A stretch of 64,000 bases of DNA from Melitaea cinxia (lineage: Eukaryota > Arthropoda > Insecta > Lepidoptera > Nymphalidae). A program made the position numbers and the translations under genes. Below the pieces are notes generated by a model. The model was given only the letters and a program-made list of their open reading frames with translations. It was not told the DNA's origin and did not search any database. Where the stretch lies: assembly GCF_905220565.1 (NCBI RefSeq), contig NC_059413.1, positions 11,822,001-11,886,000 on the forward strand, in the 5' to 3' direction. Position 1 is the stretch's first letter, and each line of letters opens with the position of its first letter. Of this stretch, positions 33,801-48,800 are shown piece by piece.

Positions 33801-36800
33801 TTACTAGTCACCCTTACGATTTTTGAAAGTTTCCCTCGATTTCTCTGGGATCCCATCATCAGATCCTGGTTTCCTTATCATGGTACCAAACTATGGGTAT
33901 CTCCTTTTCAACAAAAAAAGAATTATCAAAATCGGTTCATAAACGAAGAAGTTATCCCCGAACATACATAAAAAAATATATATATATACGGTCGAATTGA
34001 GTAACCTCCTCCTTTTTTTGAAGTCGGTTACCTCCTCCTTTTTTTGAAGTCGGTTAAAAAAGCAGTTATTTTAATATTACAAACACACATATACACCTGA
34101 TAGCCCGTAGCGTGCATTCCATATAGGCAGAAAGGCACTGCCTACCTTGTCATGTTACTAAAAATGATATATAAAACGTGAACATTAATCGTAATTCAAT
34201 TTAAATCCACTTCAAAAAAAGCCGCTGTCATATATGCGATATCAGCGCTTCGTGCGCATCGACGACGGGCCTTTTATGAAGCTTCTGCCTAAAATCGCTT
34301 AAGGTACTGACAGACGTGCTCAAAAAAAGCATGCTAATAAGCTTGCTTAAAATTAGCATGCTCTGCAAACTGTTCACATTTGCCAGAAATAAGCATGCTT
34401 GATTTAAAGCATACTCCTAAATAGGCATGCTCAAAGCAAACGTACGGACAGACGTGCTATTTGGCACCAGGCTCTCAGCCAAAATGGATGTACAAGTATA
34501 TAATGACAGTGCTATCCGTACAGAACTTAATAAAATAATCCTATTGCTTGCAACGGAATTGTGTAAGAACATTTTGGTGAAAAATAAAAAAAGGAGAATG
34601 TGTGTTCCACAGACATTCGTAACTTCTATAATGTGACACAAAAAGCAAAGTTTTTTCTTCTCCCCAACGCGACATATTGCGGGTTTAATTTTAATTAATT
34701 ACATCAATTTTATTAATTGCATAAACAGTCGTCCGCCGCAGATCGAGACAAAATGGATAATAGCATGCTAATAAGCAAACATGTTCAGACGTGCTCGGAG
34801 CACGCCCCCCACCTACCCGCGCCTCAGGTAGCATGCTCGAAAATCAAACGTCGTTTGATTTTTGAGCACGCTCTAAATAAGCATGCTCATTACATTACAC
34901 ACGTGCTACTAATGAGCACTTGCTCAATAAAAGCATGCTTTCGTGCTAGTAATGAGCACGTCTGTCCGTACCTTTACAAATGTTAGCAGTGACAAGTAAG
35001 ACATTATATAATCCTACAATTTTATAATGTCCCGCGCGTCATATGGAATACGAACAAAGTATTGTGTTTTTAACATCCTAAGAATAACCTGTCAAATTAA
35101 ATTGTCTTGAATTCGATACCGTTTGTGCTAATAATTATGATTTTTGACACGGTCGAATTACATCCGCCGAATCATTCGACAGAGTAATATTATGAGAAAT
35201 GACAATTCACGCAATTCACTTTGAATTTTTCGTTTGTGCGTTTTCGTTATTAGTGAAAATATTAATATATTAGTAATGAATAAGTTTACTTGTGAAATAT
35301 GTAACAGAGATGTGTGTTTGATGAAAGTAAATAGTGCATCCAAATTCAACACATTTGATTTTACGGATAAATTATAAATTCTTCAGGCATATCGATTTAA
35401 CATATAAATAACAATGACGTTATAATTTTTTATATATTAACAAATAAACAAGTAAGTACTTTCATTAAGCATACAATTTCGTAACTAATTAATGATGTTA
35501 TCAATTATTTCCTATGACAAAACGAAATTATCAGAGTGCCAGCCTTTATGAGGTCACAGTCTATCCAGTAACTGATTTGTTTGATAGGTATCAGTTGGTT
35601 GCTGTACGTGTATTTGTATGCCTGCAATATAAGTATAAATGCACTTTACGTGTCCAATAATTTACTTATCTGTTCTTGAAATGATCTAAAAGCCTCTATT
35701 CTCAACAAAATCGAAATAAATTAGGAAAAAATTGCAAGGAATTAGGTGCAATGAGGCTGTTCATTTTTTTTTTGACTGCCCACCCTGTCTAAAAACTTTA
35801 TGCGCACCACTGCTGATAGCGATCGTTACTCATAGTAGGGAATATACCCGCCAACCCGCATTGGAGCAGCATGGTGGATTAAGCTCCGATTCTTCTTCTA
35901 CATGGATAAAGAGGCTTATGTCCAGCAGTGCATATATACATTTTTTTTTATAAAATGAAAATAATAATATGTCCACGGGCTTTTGGAACCCATGTTTTAT
36001 TATTATTAAAACGTGCTATTTTTTATTAAAGTAGGCGTTTTTCAACAACACCCTTGCTTGACTTAGATAGACTATCTTAATGTCTCTAACAGAAACGTGA
36101 GTTCACCGACCAGTTCTTATTCTAACGTATAAGAGATAAAAAAAAAATCTTCTTTTTTATTTACTCAATATTTATAAGTTTATGTATGTTTTTTTGTAAG
36201 TTTTTTTTTACGACCCTAAAACATGAAACATACATAACCAGTAATTCTTGTGCTTATTTTAGGTTTGCCATAGATGTACAAATATCTTACTTTTCCAATA
36301 TGTTTGCCAGCAGCCATGTACCTAAATGCTTTCTCCATTTCATTCTTTTCGAAGGTGCAATACGTAAGCGGTCGGACAGCTCCAGTTTCAACTCCAGATA
36401 CCACTAGATCTCGAAGGATCTAATTAAAATATAGTAAGTAGTAAAAATATATTACTAATAAATTTAATAAAATAAATCTAAAAGTGAAAAATACTACGTA
36501 AGTTGTTACAATTACAAACGCTTTAAATTTAATAGAACATAACATAATCATTCATTCACGATCAATCATTGTTTCACGATATTTATTCACTAAAATCATA
36601 TATTTTTGAGCACTACTTTGCAAAATTAAAATGGTGGAAATTTTATGAATCAAAATATTTTTATATTGAAAAACCTTTGAAAATTCGGTGTCATGCAGGT
36701 TGAGGTCGAGCATAATTCCATGGAAAGAGATCTCGTTTCGGAAGAAATTCATGTCGATAAGAGTGTTGTTATTGACATCAAATTTTCCGATCTCAAGGAA

Positions 36801-39800
36801 ACGACCACGGTATCCGAGGCAGCGTATTGAGGCCTTAAAAATAAATACGAATTAAAAATACTACGACGAATTCGTTTTATCTACAAGTAGTAAGTGGTGG
36901 TGGTGGTCAGGCGGTGGTTCATTTTATTCTACGAAAATTCGCGTCTAATAACGTCAACCGCATTGTTTATTTAATCTTTTCTGTACACAAAAAAACTAGT
37001 ACTAAATATACAGGCAAAAACTAATGTCAACAGGCGCTCCTCTCGCTGAGTGGTGAATTTTTTTCAGACAACCTACATTGAGGTAATAGTAAATTTTATC
37101 AATGAGAAAAATACATACATACATACATACATATAATCACGCCTTTTCTCGTAGGGGTAGGCAGAGATCATTTCTTTCCACTTGCTACGATCCTTACACA
37201 TTTCTTTCGCTTCGTCCACTTTCATTATTCCCTTCATACATGCTCTTCGGTTTAGGGTACTCTTGACCTGGCCTTTTTTCAAGACGTCCCTTATTTGGTC
37301 TCGGAACGTCCGCCTAGGTCTACCCCTTCCAACCCTTCCATCCACACTCGCCTTATACACTTTTTTCGTTGTTCTTCACTAATTCTCTCAACATGGCCAA
37401 ACCATCTGAGCATACCTTTCTCAATTTTTATCACTACATCTTCTTTCAGACCACAACATTTCCTTATCTTACTATTTCTTATCCTGTCCACTCAGTTTAA
37501 CTCCTATCATACTTCTTAACGCTCTCATCTCAACTGCATTTATTCTGCTTTCATGTTTCTTCTGCCATACCCAACTTTCACTTCCGTACATGAGTGTCGG
37601 AACAACACTCCCTCATGCATAGCCAAACGAGCCCACCTTAGTTAGACACCTTCCGACTGTTCATAAAGGATTGCAAAGCTCCATTCACCCTGTTTCCTGC
37701 ATTCACTCTTCTTTCAATATCACTCTCACACTTTCCATCTCTAGTAAACTTTGAACTCAGATACACAAACTCATTCACCTGTTCAATTGGTTCATCTCCA
37801 ATCACGATATTGCAGTCTGTCACTGCCTCATCTCTTTCAAACACCATCACTTTCGTCTTCTTTACATTAATCTTCATTCCCTTTTTTACAAAGGCTCCAC
37901 TCATATCAGTAACCATCTCCTGCAACTCCTTGACCGAAGACGCAAGTAATACTTGGTCATCAGCATAGAGAAGACATTTGACGAGTAACTCATTCATTCT
38001 TAACCCATTTTCATTCTCTTTTAAATATGTCAAGCAATTGTCCATGAATAGATTAAACAGCCACGGTGATGCTACACATCCCTGTCTAACACCTCTTTCG
38101 ATATCAAACCATTCAGTGTATGCCCCGTTTATTCTCACACAAGCACTACAATCCCTATAAAGAGATTGCAATGCTCGTATGAGGAGACTGCTCACACCAT
38201 TCACAGAGAATGCTGACCACAATTCATTCCTCATCACTCTATCATAGACCTTTTCTAAATCCACGAACGCGCAATAGACTTTGTTGCTTTTTGCCAAACA
38301 CTTTTCGGCTATGCACCGCAAAGAAAAGACCTGATCTGTACATCCCATTCCCTTTCTAAATCCCGCTTGTGTATCCTATACTTTATCGTTTGTTTCATTC
38401 ACAACCCTCTCAATCAACACTTTTGCATACAATTTACCGACGACGCTGAGGAGGCTTATACTGCGGTAATTTCTGCAGTCCTGCCGTGACTTTTTTCCCT
38501 TGTACAATGGGACAATTATGGCTTTGCACCAGTCTCCCGGTACTTGCCCATTTCGCCAGCACAAATTGAAAAAGCGGTACAGCTGACAAGCCACTATGCC
38601 ATATCCAGCCTTCAGCATTTCGACGGTAATCCTATCATACGCTGCAGCCTACCTAATCTCATACTTTTCAATGCTTTCACTATTTCAGCCATGCTTATCC
38701 CACTTTCATCAACATTTATACTCGCTTCCATTGAAGGTGCCGTGTGTTGTACTGTACCTGCACTTCCTCTCTTTCGAACAAACTTTCAAAATTCTCTTTT
38801 TATCTCTTTAACACACATTCTTCTCCTTTTATAATGCTCCCATCTTGACTCCTGATTATACTCAGTTCCGAGGTAGAGGTTTTTCCTCTGGCAGTTTTGA
38901 TCGATTTCCAGAAAAACTTGATGTTTGACTGGAAATCTTAAGTGAGCCTTCTATCAAATCCATCCTTTCAACTTCTTTCGCCGCTAATTTCAATATTTTA
39001 TACTTCGTTCTTACTTCTTTTATCTCGTCATTCATTGCCTTTTGCACTTTTTGGTTAGCTTTTGTCGCTAACCAATCCAACCATGCTTTGTTCTTTTCTT
39101 GCACAACCTTTTGTACATCTTTATACATTCACATATTATAGTTCTTTCTTCCTTTCCTTCTTTTACCTATAGCCCGCATACCTCAATAGCAACATTCACG
39201 ACCCCTTTCTTAAATGAATCCTACAAATCTTCAATCATATCTATCTCTTCTATGCCTTTAAAACTTTCTTTCAGTTTCTCTACATACTCGTCTTTCTTTT
39301 TCTTTTCTTGTAGGTTTCCCACTTTCACTCTGTCCAAAACACTCGTAGTCTCGACCCTTCGGTGTCGCCACCGGTTAAAGAGGCCACGCATTCGGGCTAC
39401 GACCAGGAAGTGGTCTGTGTCGAGGCCTACACCGCGGTATGCCCGAGTGTCTAGCACTTTCTTCCTCAGTCTTTCATTCACTATTACAAAATCAATCATA
39501 CTTCTAGACTCTCCCTCATCTCTTGTATACAAATGGATCTTTTTGTGGTCAAACATTGTGTTGGCCACGCAAAGATTTCATTCCAAGCATACTTCAAGCA
39601 GGCTTCTCCCATTGTCATTCACTCTCTCGTCCCCAAACGTACCCAGAACTCTTTCATACCGATCACGCTTTACTCCAACCCATCCATTAAAGTCCCCTAA
39701 CGTCACGATCCGTTCATTTTCTCCGCACTTACTCAAGATATCTCTCATGCTATCCCAAAACTCCTCTCTCTCTCGATGATGACCATCGACCACCACCACC

Positions 39801-42800
39801 ACCTTTTGATGACCCACTTCCGCGCAGCTCTTTCGGTGTATAGACCCCAAGGATAAAAAAGCGAGTGAGTCCGACTTTTAGCCTGATGAATTTCAACCTT
39901 TGTGTCCTGTGGTCTTTGAGATTTCTTTTTTTTTATAAGAATGGGGGCAAAAGAGCAGACGGAGCCATCTGATGTTAAACGGCTACCGTCACCCATAGAC
40001 ATCTGCAACACAAGAGGATTTGCAGCTGCGTTGCCGGCCTTTAGCAAAAAGATGCTTATACACTAAACGCTTGAAAACCCCCAAATTATAGCCCTCAGGG
40101 AAAACCTCAGGAGGAAGGTCATTCCACAGTTTGCATGTACGCGGAAGGAATGCGCGTGAAGCTCGCACATTGGTCACAAATCATGCATCCAAATGGTGTA
40201 GATGGAACTTAGTCCTTCGGCGAAACGTACGGTAGTAAAAACGTAACGGCGGCACCATATCAAATAGTTCGTCAGAACACTCACCGTTGTACAGACGGTA
40301 AAACAGATACAGAGAGCCAACGTCTCTCCTTATGATTAAAGGTTCTAAACCGTCCGTGAGTTTGGGATCGTCGACAATGCGAATTGCCCGGAGTTGGATA
40401 GATTTAAGTGGGTGGAGTTGGTATTGAGGGGCACCTGCCCAAAGGTGCGAGCAATACTCAACATGGGGACGCACCTGAGCTTTATAGAGCAGTAGTCGAT
40501 GTCCCGATGTGAAGTACCGGCCCACCTTGTTCAGAACCCAGAGCTTTTTTACAGCCAGTTTAGCTACTACCACCTTGGAACTTATAAAACCGACCAATGG
40601 CGGGATAACCATCCAACTGCTGGCTTTGAAATACACAGGCTGAAGACGGGCAGCAGCGTCTTCGGTGCGACAAAGCCAGCCCCGCGGTCACCAACCCGCC
40701 TGCCCAGCGAGGTGACTATGGGCAACACACATGAGCTCGGGCCATTTTTGGCATGAACTTATGGAAGCCTATGTCCAGCAGTGGACTCCAATAGGCTGAA
40801 ATGATGATGATGATGATGATGATTATAGCTTTGCTCTCCAAATGACCGGAATTGGACCTCGTTTGTAATGTCAACCCCAAGGATCCCAATACTTTTAGTA
40901 ATATAGAGCAATGTGTTCTGAAAACAAGGCGCTACAACAAGGGGTGTCTTCTTAGCGGTGAACGCACAAACTTGTGTCTTCGAGGGGTTAAATTGGACGA
41001 GGTTGCGTCTACCCATTTTGAGACTCGCTCCAAGGAAGTCTCGATTTCAGACACAAGTTGCAATCTCCTCTCTTCCACTTCCACCCGAGGTATATTAGCT
41101 CGGCCAGTGTAGAATTATAATTATAATGTAGAATTTCGTGATAAATGAATGACTATAATTTTATATTAACAGGTATGATCAATGACAGTGTGGAAGACAA
41201 GTAACTGAAACGCTGAAAAAACAGAGAGAGACGACACCTAAAAATTAATTTGTCATTAAGTTAGTGGCCATCAGGAAATATCCTTCTCAAAATCTCGAGC
41301 AGCCTGACTGGGAAAGTACCTTGAACTTATAGAAGATTACAGGTAACTACAGTCACTGGGACATAATACTGCTCTCGAGCACTGTCGTTTCCCGAAGGAA
41401 ACTAAGGTAGCCAGAGCTCCTGCGATGTGTCGGGAGTAGGGTTGGCAACGCGTTTGCAATGCCACGGGTGTTGCAAACATCTATAAGCTATGGTTATTGT
41501 TTACCATCAGATGAGCAAGCTTGTTTACCGACCTAGTTATATAAAAAAATGTGTACGTATATTAATCTAAAAGATTTTTATCATACTGGTGTAAAAGGAA
41601 CAAATCACATTTAAACTGCTAATACTTAAAATATAACTCTTAAAATTATTTTTATAACAAACAATAATTTAAAATACCTGTAATTTTTCATCTGCTAGAG
41701 AGTTAAGAACCAAATCGACTCCTTTTCCATTTGTTTGCTTTTTTATCATGACTTCGAAAGATGTATCTCGAGAGTTACCAATGTGGCTGTCTGTAATATA
41801 AGGTCTTATTTATTTAATCACTTGCGAAATATATTATAAAACATAAAAAACACATCAGATAGAGCTCATTATTAGCAAACTTGAACTTATTAGCTGTAAT
41901 AACTTGTAAATGAGAAAAAAGAACAATAATGACAAACATGTAAATACAGCTCTAAATACGATACTATAAAAAGAGGAACATGATTTATGCGAGATCTGGT
42001 ACAAAAATATAATATTTTCCAGCTAAATTACGGTTATTAAATAGGTTTTGTGTAATAAAATAATATCTTAACGGTCAATTTTACACATTTTTGTAGCCAG
42101 TATTATCGCATAATAAATACATATATTTTGTTAGTTCTTTCAGGTATTTCCTTAAATCAACTAAAACCGGCAGTTATAATTTCCACAATGAATGCACAGT
42201 TTATTATCAACATACCAAATCACTTCAGCCTATCGCAGTCCACTGCTGGACATAAGCCTTCACAAGTTCGCACCAAAAATACGCCACGCTGGGCAGGCGG
42301 GTTGGTGACCGCAGGGCTGGCTGTGAGGTGAATAATAAAATTGTAAGTATAGGTGAATGTAAAATAAATTAGACCATTACATGGCGCAGCCGGTAAAGCA
42401 AGTTCGTATAGCAATTTATTTAAAATACAAGCATAGAGAGTATATTGTCACCGCCACCATCATTTTGCTTCGAAAAAAATGCATGGGATATCTCGAGCCT
42501 TAACGAAAAGTGGGTAAAATGAAAGCGAAGTTATGAAATATATAGTAAAGCTTGCGAAATAGATAAAAAGCCAGTGGAAATACAAGTGAATATCCTGTTA
42601 CACATTGTGGGTGAGCAGTGTCGAGAAATTATAGATATTTTACCGGAGAAATGTATGACTATAGAATATATTTGGAAAAAACTAGACGAACAATTTCAAA
42701 CAAAGAGGAACGTTACTGTCGAGCGTCATAAATTCTTCATTCGCGATCAACAGGAGAATGAATCTATTGAACAATACGTTTTCGTACTAGGGAAATTAGC

Positions 42801-45800
42801 TCAAACGTGTGAATTTCGAGACTTACATGATGAATTGATAAAAGATCGATTAGTTTGCGGTATTTCAAGCACTACGATTCGTGAAAATTTGCTTAGGGAG
42901 AAAGACTTATCGCTAAAAAAAAGCAGTGGATATATGTCGAGCAGTTATAACATCCCGAACATATTCGGAAAGGATTAAACCTGAAAGTGAGGGATCAGAG
43001 TTAAGCGTGTATCAATTAAATCAATCAGAAAGAAACGTGTCATTTATGAGGTCTAAGCTGACGTCATCGCGCGGACGAACAAGACGCGCGGGATGCGAGA
43101 CTGAAGCGGAGCGGCGATGCGGTGCGGGGCGAGCGCGGGGCGGAGGCGCGCTCGGTGCGTGTGAGCCTACCGCGCGGCCGCTCTCATGTGGCCAGTGGAT
43201 ACAATGTCGGACAGCGACGATCAGTCCCGGGTTCAAATACGCAGTGTAATTATTGTGGAAATGTGCATAAAAAGTTTGAGTGTCCGGCTTATGGTCAAAG
43301 GTGTGCGCGATGTTCAGGGATGAATCATTTTGCTCGTGTGTGTGAAATTCATTATATAGTGGAAGATGAGAAGGTAATTTATTCATTAAATAATAGTAGT
43401 GAGTGGAATGTTAACTAAAAATATGTGGGATATGTATTAATTTTAAATTAGACACAGGTGCTGATGTAAATGTTTTAATCATTAGAATATTGTAAAAAAT
43501 TGAACATTTCTCAAGATTGTTTATAGCAAACAAATACTAAATTAAGTGGTTATTCTGGTGCAAGGATAGACGTTCTGGGGAAAATATTTTTAAATGTTAC
43601 CTATAAAAAATATATTTACATGCTCGAGTTTATAGTGGTCAGAGTGCACTCAGTCCCCATTTTAGGCCGTCATGCTTACACGGAATTTGACTTGGTTAGG
43701 CGTGTCATATCTGTACGTAGTAGTAGTGACAGTAGTTCAGGTATTCTTATTAAAGGAGATGGATACGATTCCATACATTCTTGGGCCAAAATGTAATGAA
43801 ATGAAAATGGTATCAATTAATGCATTTAGGCTTATTGATCCCTCGCTGAAAATTATCTATATATTGGCTATCTGAGAGTGGAGTTATTAGACTTTTTGTA
43901 AAAGTGAGGTTATGTTACAATGTCTATAAAAAACCCGATCACTAAGTTCTTGTAGCATTAATGTTTGTTATATTTAGTGAAGACTGTTTGAAAACTCATT
44001 ACAAATATTGATATACACTTGAAACTATAAATAAATATCAGGAATGGACTCAGAATGCATCGGAAAACAGTAAACACGAAACGAGTGACGGACACAGTAT
44101 TACTGTTAGTAAGCTGTCATTAAAAATCTGATTTATTTTAAATCGATACGAAATCGATAATCATTTTGGTTTATCAAATATTAATTGATATTTTCGATAT
44201 TAATGTAACTTTATTTAAATACACATTATTGTTTACAGCTTTAATTATGCATCTAAATATCTTGAGTTAATTAACTAGTGCAAACATTTTCTTTTTGAAT
44301 TCTGTAATCGATTATAGTGGAATCGATACCCAAATAATTTGATGAAAACTATCTTTCTCAATTTTCTCCGCTTCTAGATTCACAATTGAGCTGATATTTT
44401 ATATTTTAAAATAAAAAAATATAACCAATTTTTTAAACATATTTCCATAACGTCCATACTCTGTAAGAGTATGGAACGTATACTGAATAACCGGCTCCTG
44501 GCACACCTTGAGAAGAATGATCTCCTTAGCGACCGACAGTTTGGTTTTCGCCGTAATCGGTCCACGGGTGATCTTCTGGCGTATGCCACACACATTTGGA
44601 GTGAGGCTATCGAGAAACACGGGGAAGCCATTGCGGTCTCGCTCGATATCTCGAAGGCATTTGACAGGGTCTGGCATGACGGCCTTATTAGCAAACTTCC
44701 TTCATACGGCCTACCCACTTCTCTCTGTGTTTGGATATCTGACTTCCTGAGGGATCGATCGATCCGCGTAGTCATAGACGGTTGCGATTCCGATCGTTTG
44801 GCCATCAATGCCGGGGTTCCTCAGGGGTTTGTACTCTCGGCAACGCTATTCTTGCTGCACATCAACGACCTGCTCAAACCCGGAACCTTTGGGTATGCAG
44901 ATGACAGCACCGTTGTCGAGCGTTACGTGTCCAACGCACGAGCGAGTGGGTCTGAGATCCAATCGCTGAGGAAAGCTATGATTCAGCGTCTGAACTAGTC
45001 CCTTAAAGCTGTCTCCGATTGGGGTGACGCAAATCTGGTCAAGCTCAACGCCTCTAAGACCCAGGCGTGTCTTTTCTCGGCAAAGCGGAGTCCTTTCCAT
45101 CTGACTCCCTCTTTCCGAGGTGTGCCCGTGTCCATAACCGGCCGCCTAGAGCTTCTTGGCGTTACTTTGTCATCCACCCTCAATTTCGGCTCATACATAG
45201 AGACAAAGGCTCAAACAGCTGCCAGAAAACTGGGCGTCCTCTCGAAGGTGAGAAAGTACTTCACTCCGGAACAGCTTCTAAATTTATATCAAGCGCAAGT
45301 TCGATCATGCATGGAGTACTGCTCTCATCTTTGGGATGGCTCAGCCAAGTACCAGCTGAAGCTTCTCGAGTCGATTGAGAGACGTGCCAGGAGGCTCATC
45401 GGTGATGATGCACTGGTCGCTGCAAAGCTGCAAAGCTTGCATCATCGACGGAGGGTGGCCGGCCTATCGGTTTTTTATCGGATACACTTCGGAGAGTGTG
45501 CGCAGGAACTCCATAACCTGATTTCCCCTTCCCCCTTCCATCATCGTACAACCAGACGCTCTGCGTTACGCCACCCTTATATAGTTGACATTCCCCTTAT
45601 ACGCACTAAGCGATTCGCTAGTACATTCTTGATCCGCACAGCTAAAGAATGGAACTCTCTACCAGCGTCTGTGTTTCCAGAAAATTATAAACTGGGGATC
45701 TTTAAGTCGCGAGTGAATAGGTTACTTCTAGGTAAGCGTGCTCCATCTTAGACCGCATTTTCACTTATCATCAGGTGAAATAGTGGTCAAACGCAAGCCT

Positions 45801-48800
45801 ATCATTGTATAAAAAAAAAAAAAAAAAAACAATATGTCTACTCATTACATTTTGGCCCAAAAGTCACATTCTCCTTTGAATACGTTTTTTGTGACCTTGG
45901 CTGCTTACCAGGAGAATATAAAATTCATTTAAAAGAAGATGTTGCCTGTAGTTCACGCGCCTAGAAAGTTGCCGTTTGCTATTAAGGAAAAGGTAAAGAA
46001 AAAATTGATGGAAATGGAATCACAAAAAATTATTGCTAAAGTTGAGGGTCCGTCAGACTGGGTTAGTAGTATAACGGTAGTTAAAAAACCTACCGGTGAT
46101 TTACGCATATGCTTAGATCCAAAGGAATCGAGCGATTAAGGGGGAACATTTTAGATTACCGACATTAGATGAGATTGTAGCTAAGTTATCGGGAGCTAAA
46201 TATTTTAGTACTTTAGATGCATCATCAGGTTTTCGGAACATTTCTTTGGATGAAGCTAGCAGTGCGTATTGTACGTTTAATACTCCGTTTGGGAGGTATA
46301 AGTTTTTGAGAATGCCCTTCGGAATTTGTTCAGCATCTGAAGTTTTTCATAAAAAAATGATTGAGAATTTTGATGACTTAGAGGGAGTTTGCATGTACAT
46401 GGACGACTTGCTAATATACGGGTGTAATAAAGAAGAACATAATGAAAGATTGAAGCGAGTGTTAGAAAGATGTAGAAAAATAAATCTTAAATTAAACAAA
46501 AATAAATGTGGATTAGAAGAAACAAAATATTTAGGTCATAAAATTACAAAAAATGGACTGTACCTAGATGACAGTCACATAACAGCTATTACTAAAATGC
46601 CCATCCCTAAAAATAAAAAAGACATACAAAGATTCTTAGGTCTAGTTAATTATATAGGTAGCTTTATCCCTAATTTATCAGATAGAGTTTATTCTTTGCG
46701 TGAGTTGTTAAAAAATAGTATTGAGTGGCACTGGGATGAAAGACATGATAAATGTTTTCAAGACATTAAGCGTTGTTTAGCTAATCGTCCTGTTTTACAA
46801 TATTATGATCAAAATAAATCGATTACAATATCAGTAGACGCAAGTAAGAGTGGATTAGGTGCATGTCTGATGCAAAATAATCTGCCAGTATGTTATGCTT
46901 CGATAGTTTTGACTAAAGCTGAACAGAGATACGCGCAAATAGAGAAGGAGCTGTATGCTTGTGTCTTTGCATGTGAGAAGTTTTATGCGTATATTTATGG
47001 AAGGTCAGATGTAACGATCGAAACCGATCATAAGCCGCTGATAAGTATTATTAATAAGCCTATTACCGACGCACCGGCACGATTGCAAAGAATTTTATTA
47101 AGGTTGCAACGTTATACATTTAAACTGATATATAAGCCCGGTAAACAACTTTATATTGCCGACGCGCTATCGCGTGCATATGAAACGGCTGGGACCGCGG
47201 TTTTGCATTTGAGCCGAGATTCTCTTAAGGACAAGGTGTGCGCAGTCACTCGAGATGCGTCGTCCGCGCTTTCACAATACTTTGATAATGCACAGTTTAT
47301 AGCTTTACAGAAAAGAACAGAGAGAGATAGCGATCTACAAGAGGTAATTAAATACATAAATAAGGGCTGGCCTGAGGAAAATAATTGTGTTACGGAAACA
47401 TACCATAACATAACATATAATCACGCCTCTTTCCCGTAGGGGTAGGCAGAGACCATTTCTTTCCACTTGCTACGATCCTTACATACTTCTTTCACTTCGT
47501 CCACTTTCATTATTCCCTTCATACATGCTCTTCGGTTTAGGGTACTCTTGACCTGGCCTTTTTTCAAGACGTCCCTTATTTGGTCTCGGAACGTCCGCCT
47601 AGGTCTACCCCTTCCAACCCTTCCATCCACACTCGCCTTATACACTTTTTTCGTCGTTCTTCACTAATTCTCTCAACATGGCCAAACCATCTGAGTATAC
47701 CTTTCTCAATTTTTGTCACTACATCTTCTTTCAGACCACAACGTTTCCTTGTCTCACTATTTCTTATCCTGTCCACTCAGTTTAACTCCTATCATACTTC
47801 TTAACGCTCTCATCTCAACTGCATTTATTCTGCTTTCATGTTTCTTCTGCCATACCCAACTTTCACTTCCGTACATGAGTGTCGGAACAACACTCCCTCA
47901 TGCATAGCCAAACGAGCCCACCTTAGTTAGACACCTTCCGACTGTTCATAAAGGATTGCAAAGCTCCATTCACCCTGTTTCCTGCATTCACTCTTCTTTC
48001 AATATCACTCTCACACTTTCCATCTCTAGTAAACTTTGAACTCAGATACACAAACTCATTCACCTGTTCAATTGGTTCATCTCCAATCACGATATTGCAG
48101 TCTGCCACTGCCTCATCTCTTTCAAACACCATCACTTTCGTCTTCTTTACATTAATCTTCATTCCCTTTTTTACAAAGGCTCCACTCATATCAGTAACCA
48201 TCTCCTGCAACTCCTTGACCGAAGACGCAAGTAATACTTGGTCATCAGCATAGAGAAGACATTTGACGAGTAACTCATTCATTCTTAACCCATTTTCATT
48301 CTCTTTTAAATATGTCAAGCAATTGTCCATGAATAGATTAAACAGCCACGGTGATGCTACACATCCCTGTCTAACACCTCTTTCGATATCAAACCATTCA
48401 GTGTATGCCCCGTTTATTCTCACACAAGCACTACAATCCCTATAAAGAGATCGCAATGCTCGTATGAGGAGACTGCTCACACCATTCACAGAGAATGCTG
48501 ACCACAATTCATTCCTCATCACTCTATCATAGACCTTTTCTAAATCCACGAACGCGCAATAGACTTTTTTGCTTTTTGCCAAACACTTTTCGGCTATGCA
48601 CCGCAAAGAAAAGACCTGATCTGTACATCCCATTCCCTTTCTAAATCCCGCTTGTGTATCCTATACTTTATCGTCTGCTTCATTCACAACCCTCTCAATC
48701 AACACTTTTGCATACAATTTACCAACGACGCTGAGTAGGCTTATACCGCGGTAATTCCTGTAGTCCTGCCGTAACCCTTTTCCCTTGTACAGTGGGACGA

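Larger units (their letters stand above)
42480..47402 (+). mobile_element. Ty3/gypsy LTR retrotransposon remnant (gag-pol), heavily disrupted
   Basis: In order: gag-like region (42574-42930); two CCHC zinc knuckles (43240-43355); aspartic protease motif LDTGADVNV (about 43445-43475); a break from 43781 to 45860 filled by other elements; RT from 45890 with YMDD at 46396-46407; RNase H to about 47200. Integrase is missing, because an RTE copy starts at 47403. LTRs were not found. Multiple frameshifts, so it is dead. Confidence 0.85.

Noticed and set aside
36186..36407. 73-codon plus-strand open frame
   Set aside because: Overlaps an FAS enoyl reductase exon on the opposite strand; antisense shadow.
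39099..39779. 226-codon plus-strand serine-rich open frame, with a similar one at 49381-49980
   Set aside because: Both are antisense shadows of the RTE endonuclease region, present only because the copies are similar.
43021..43386. Minus-strand open frame rich in Pro/Arg/His over the GC-rich patch
   Set aside because: Antisense to the gypsy nucleocapsid region; the sense strand carries the zinc knuckles.
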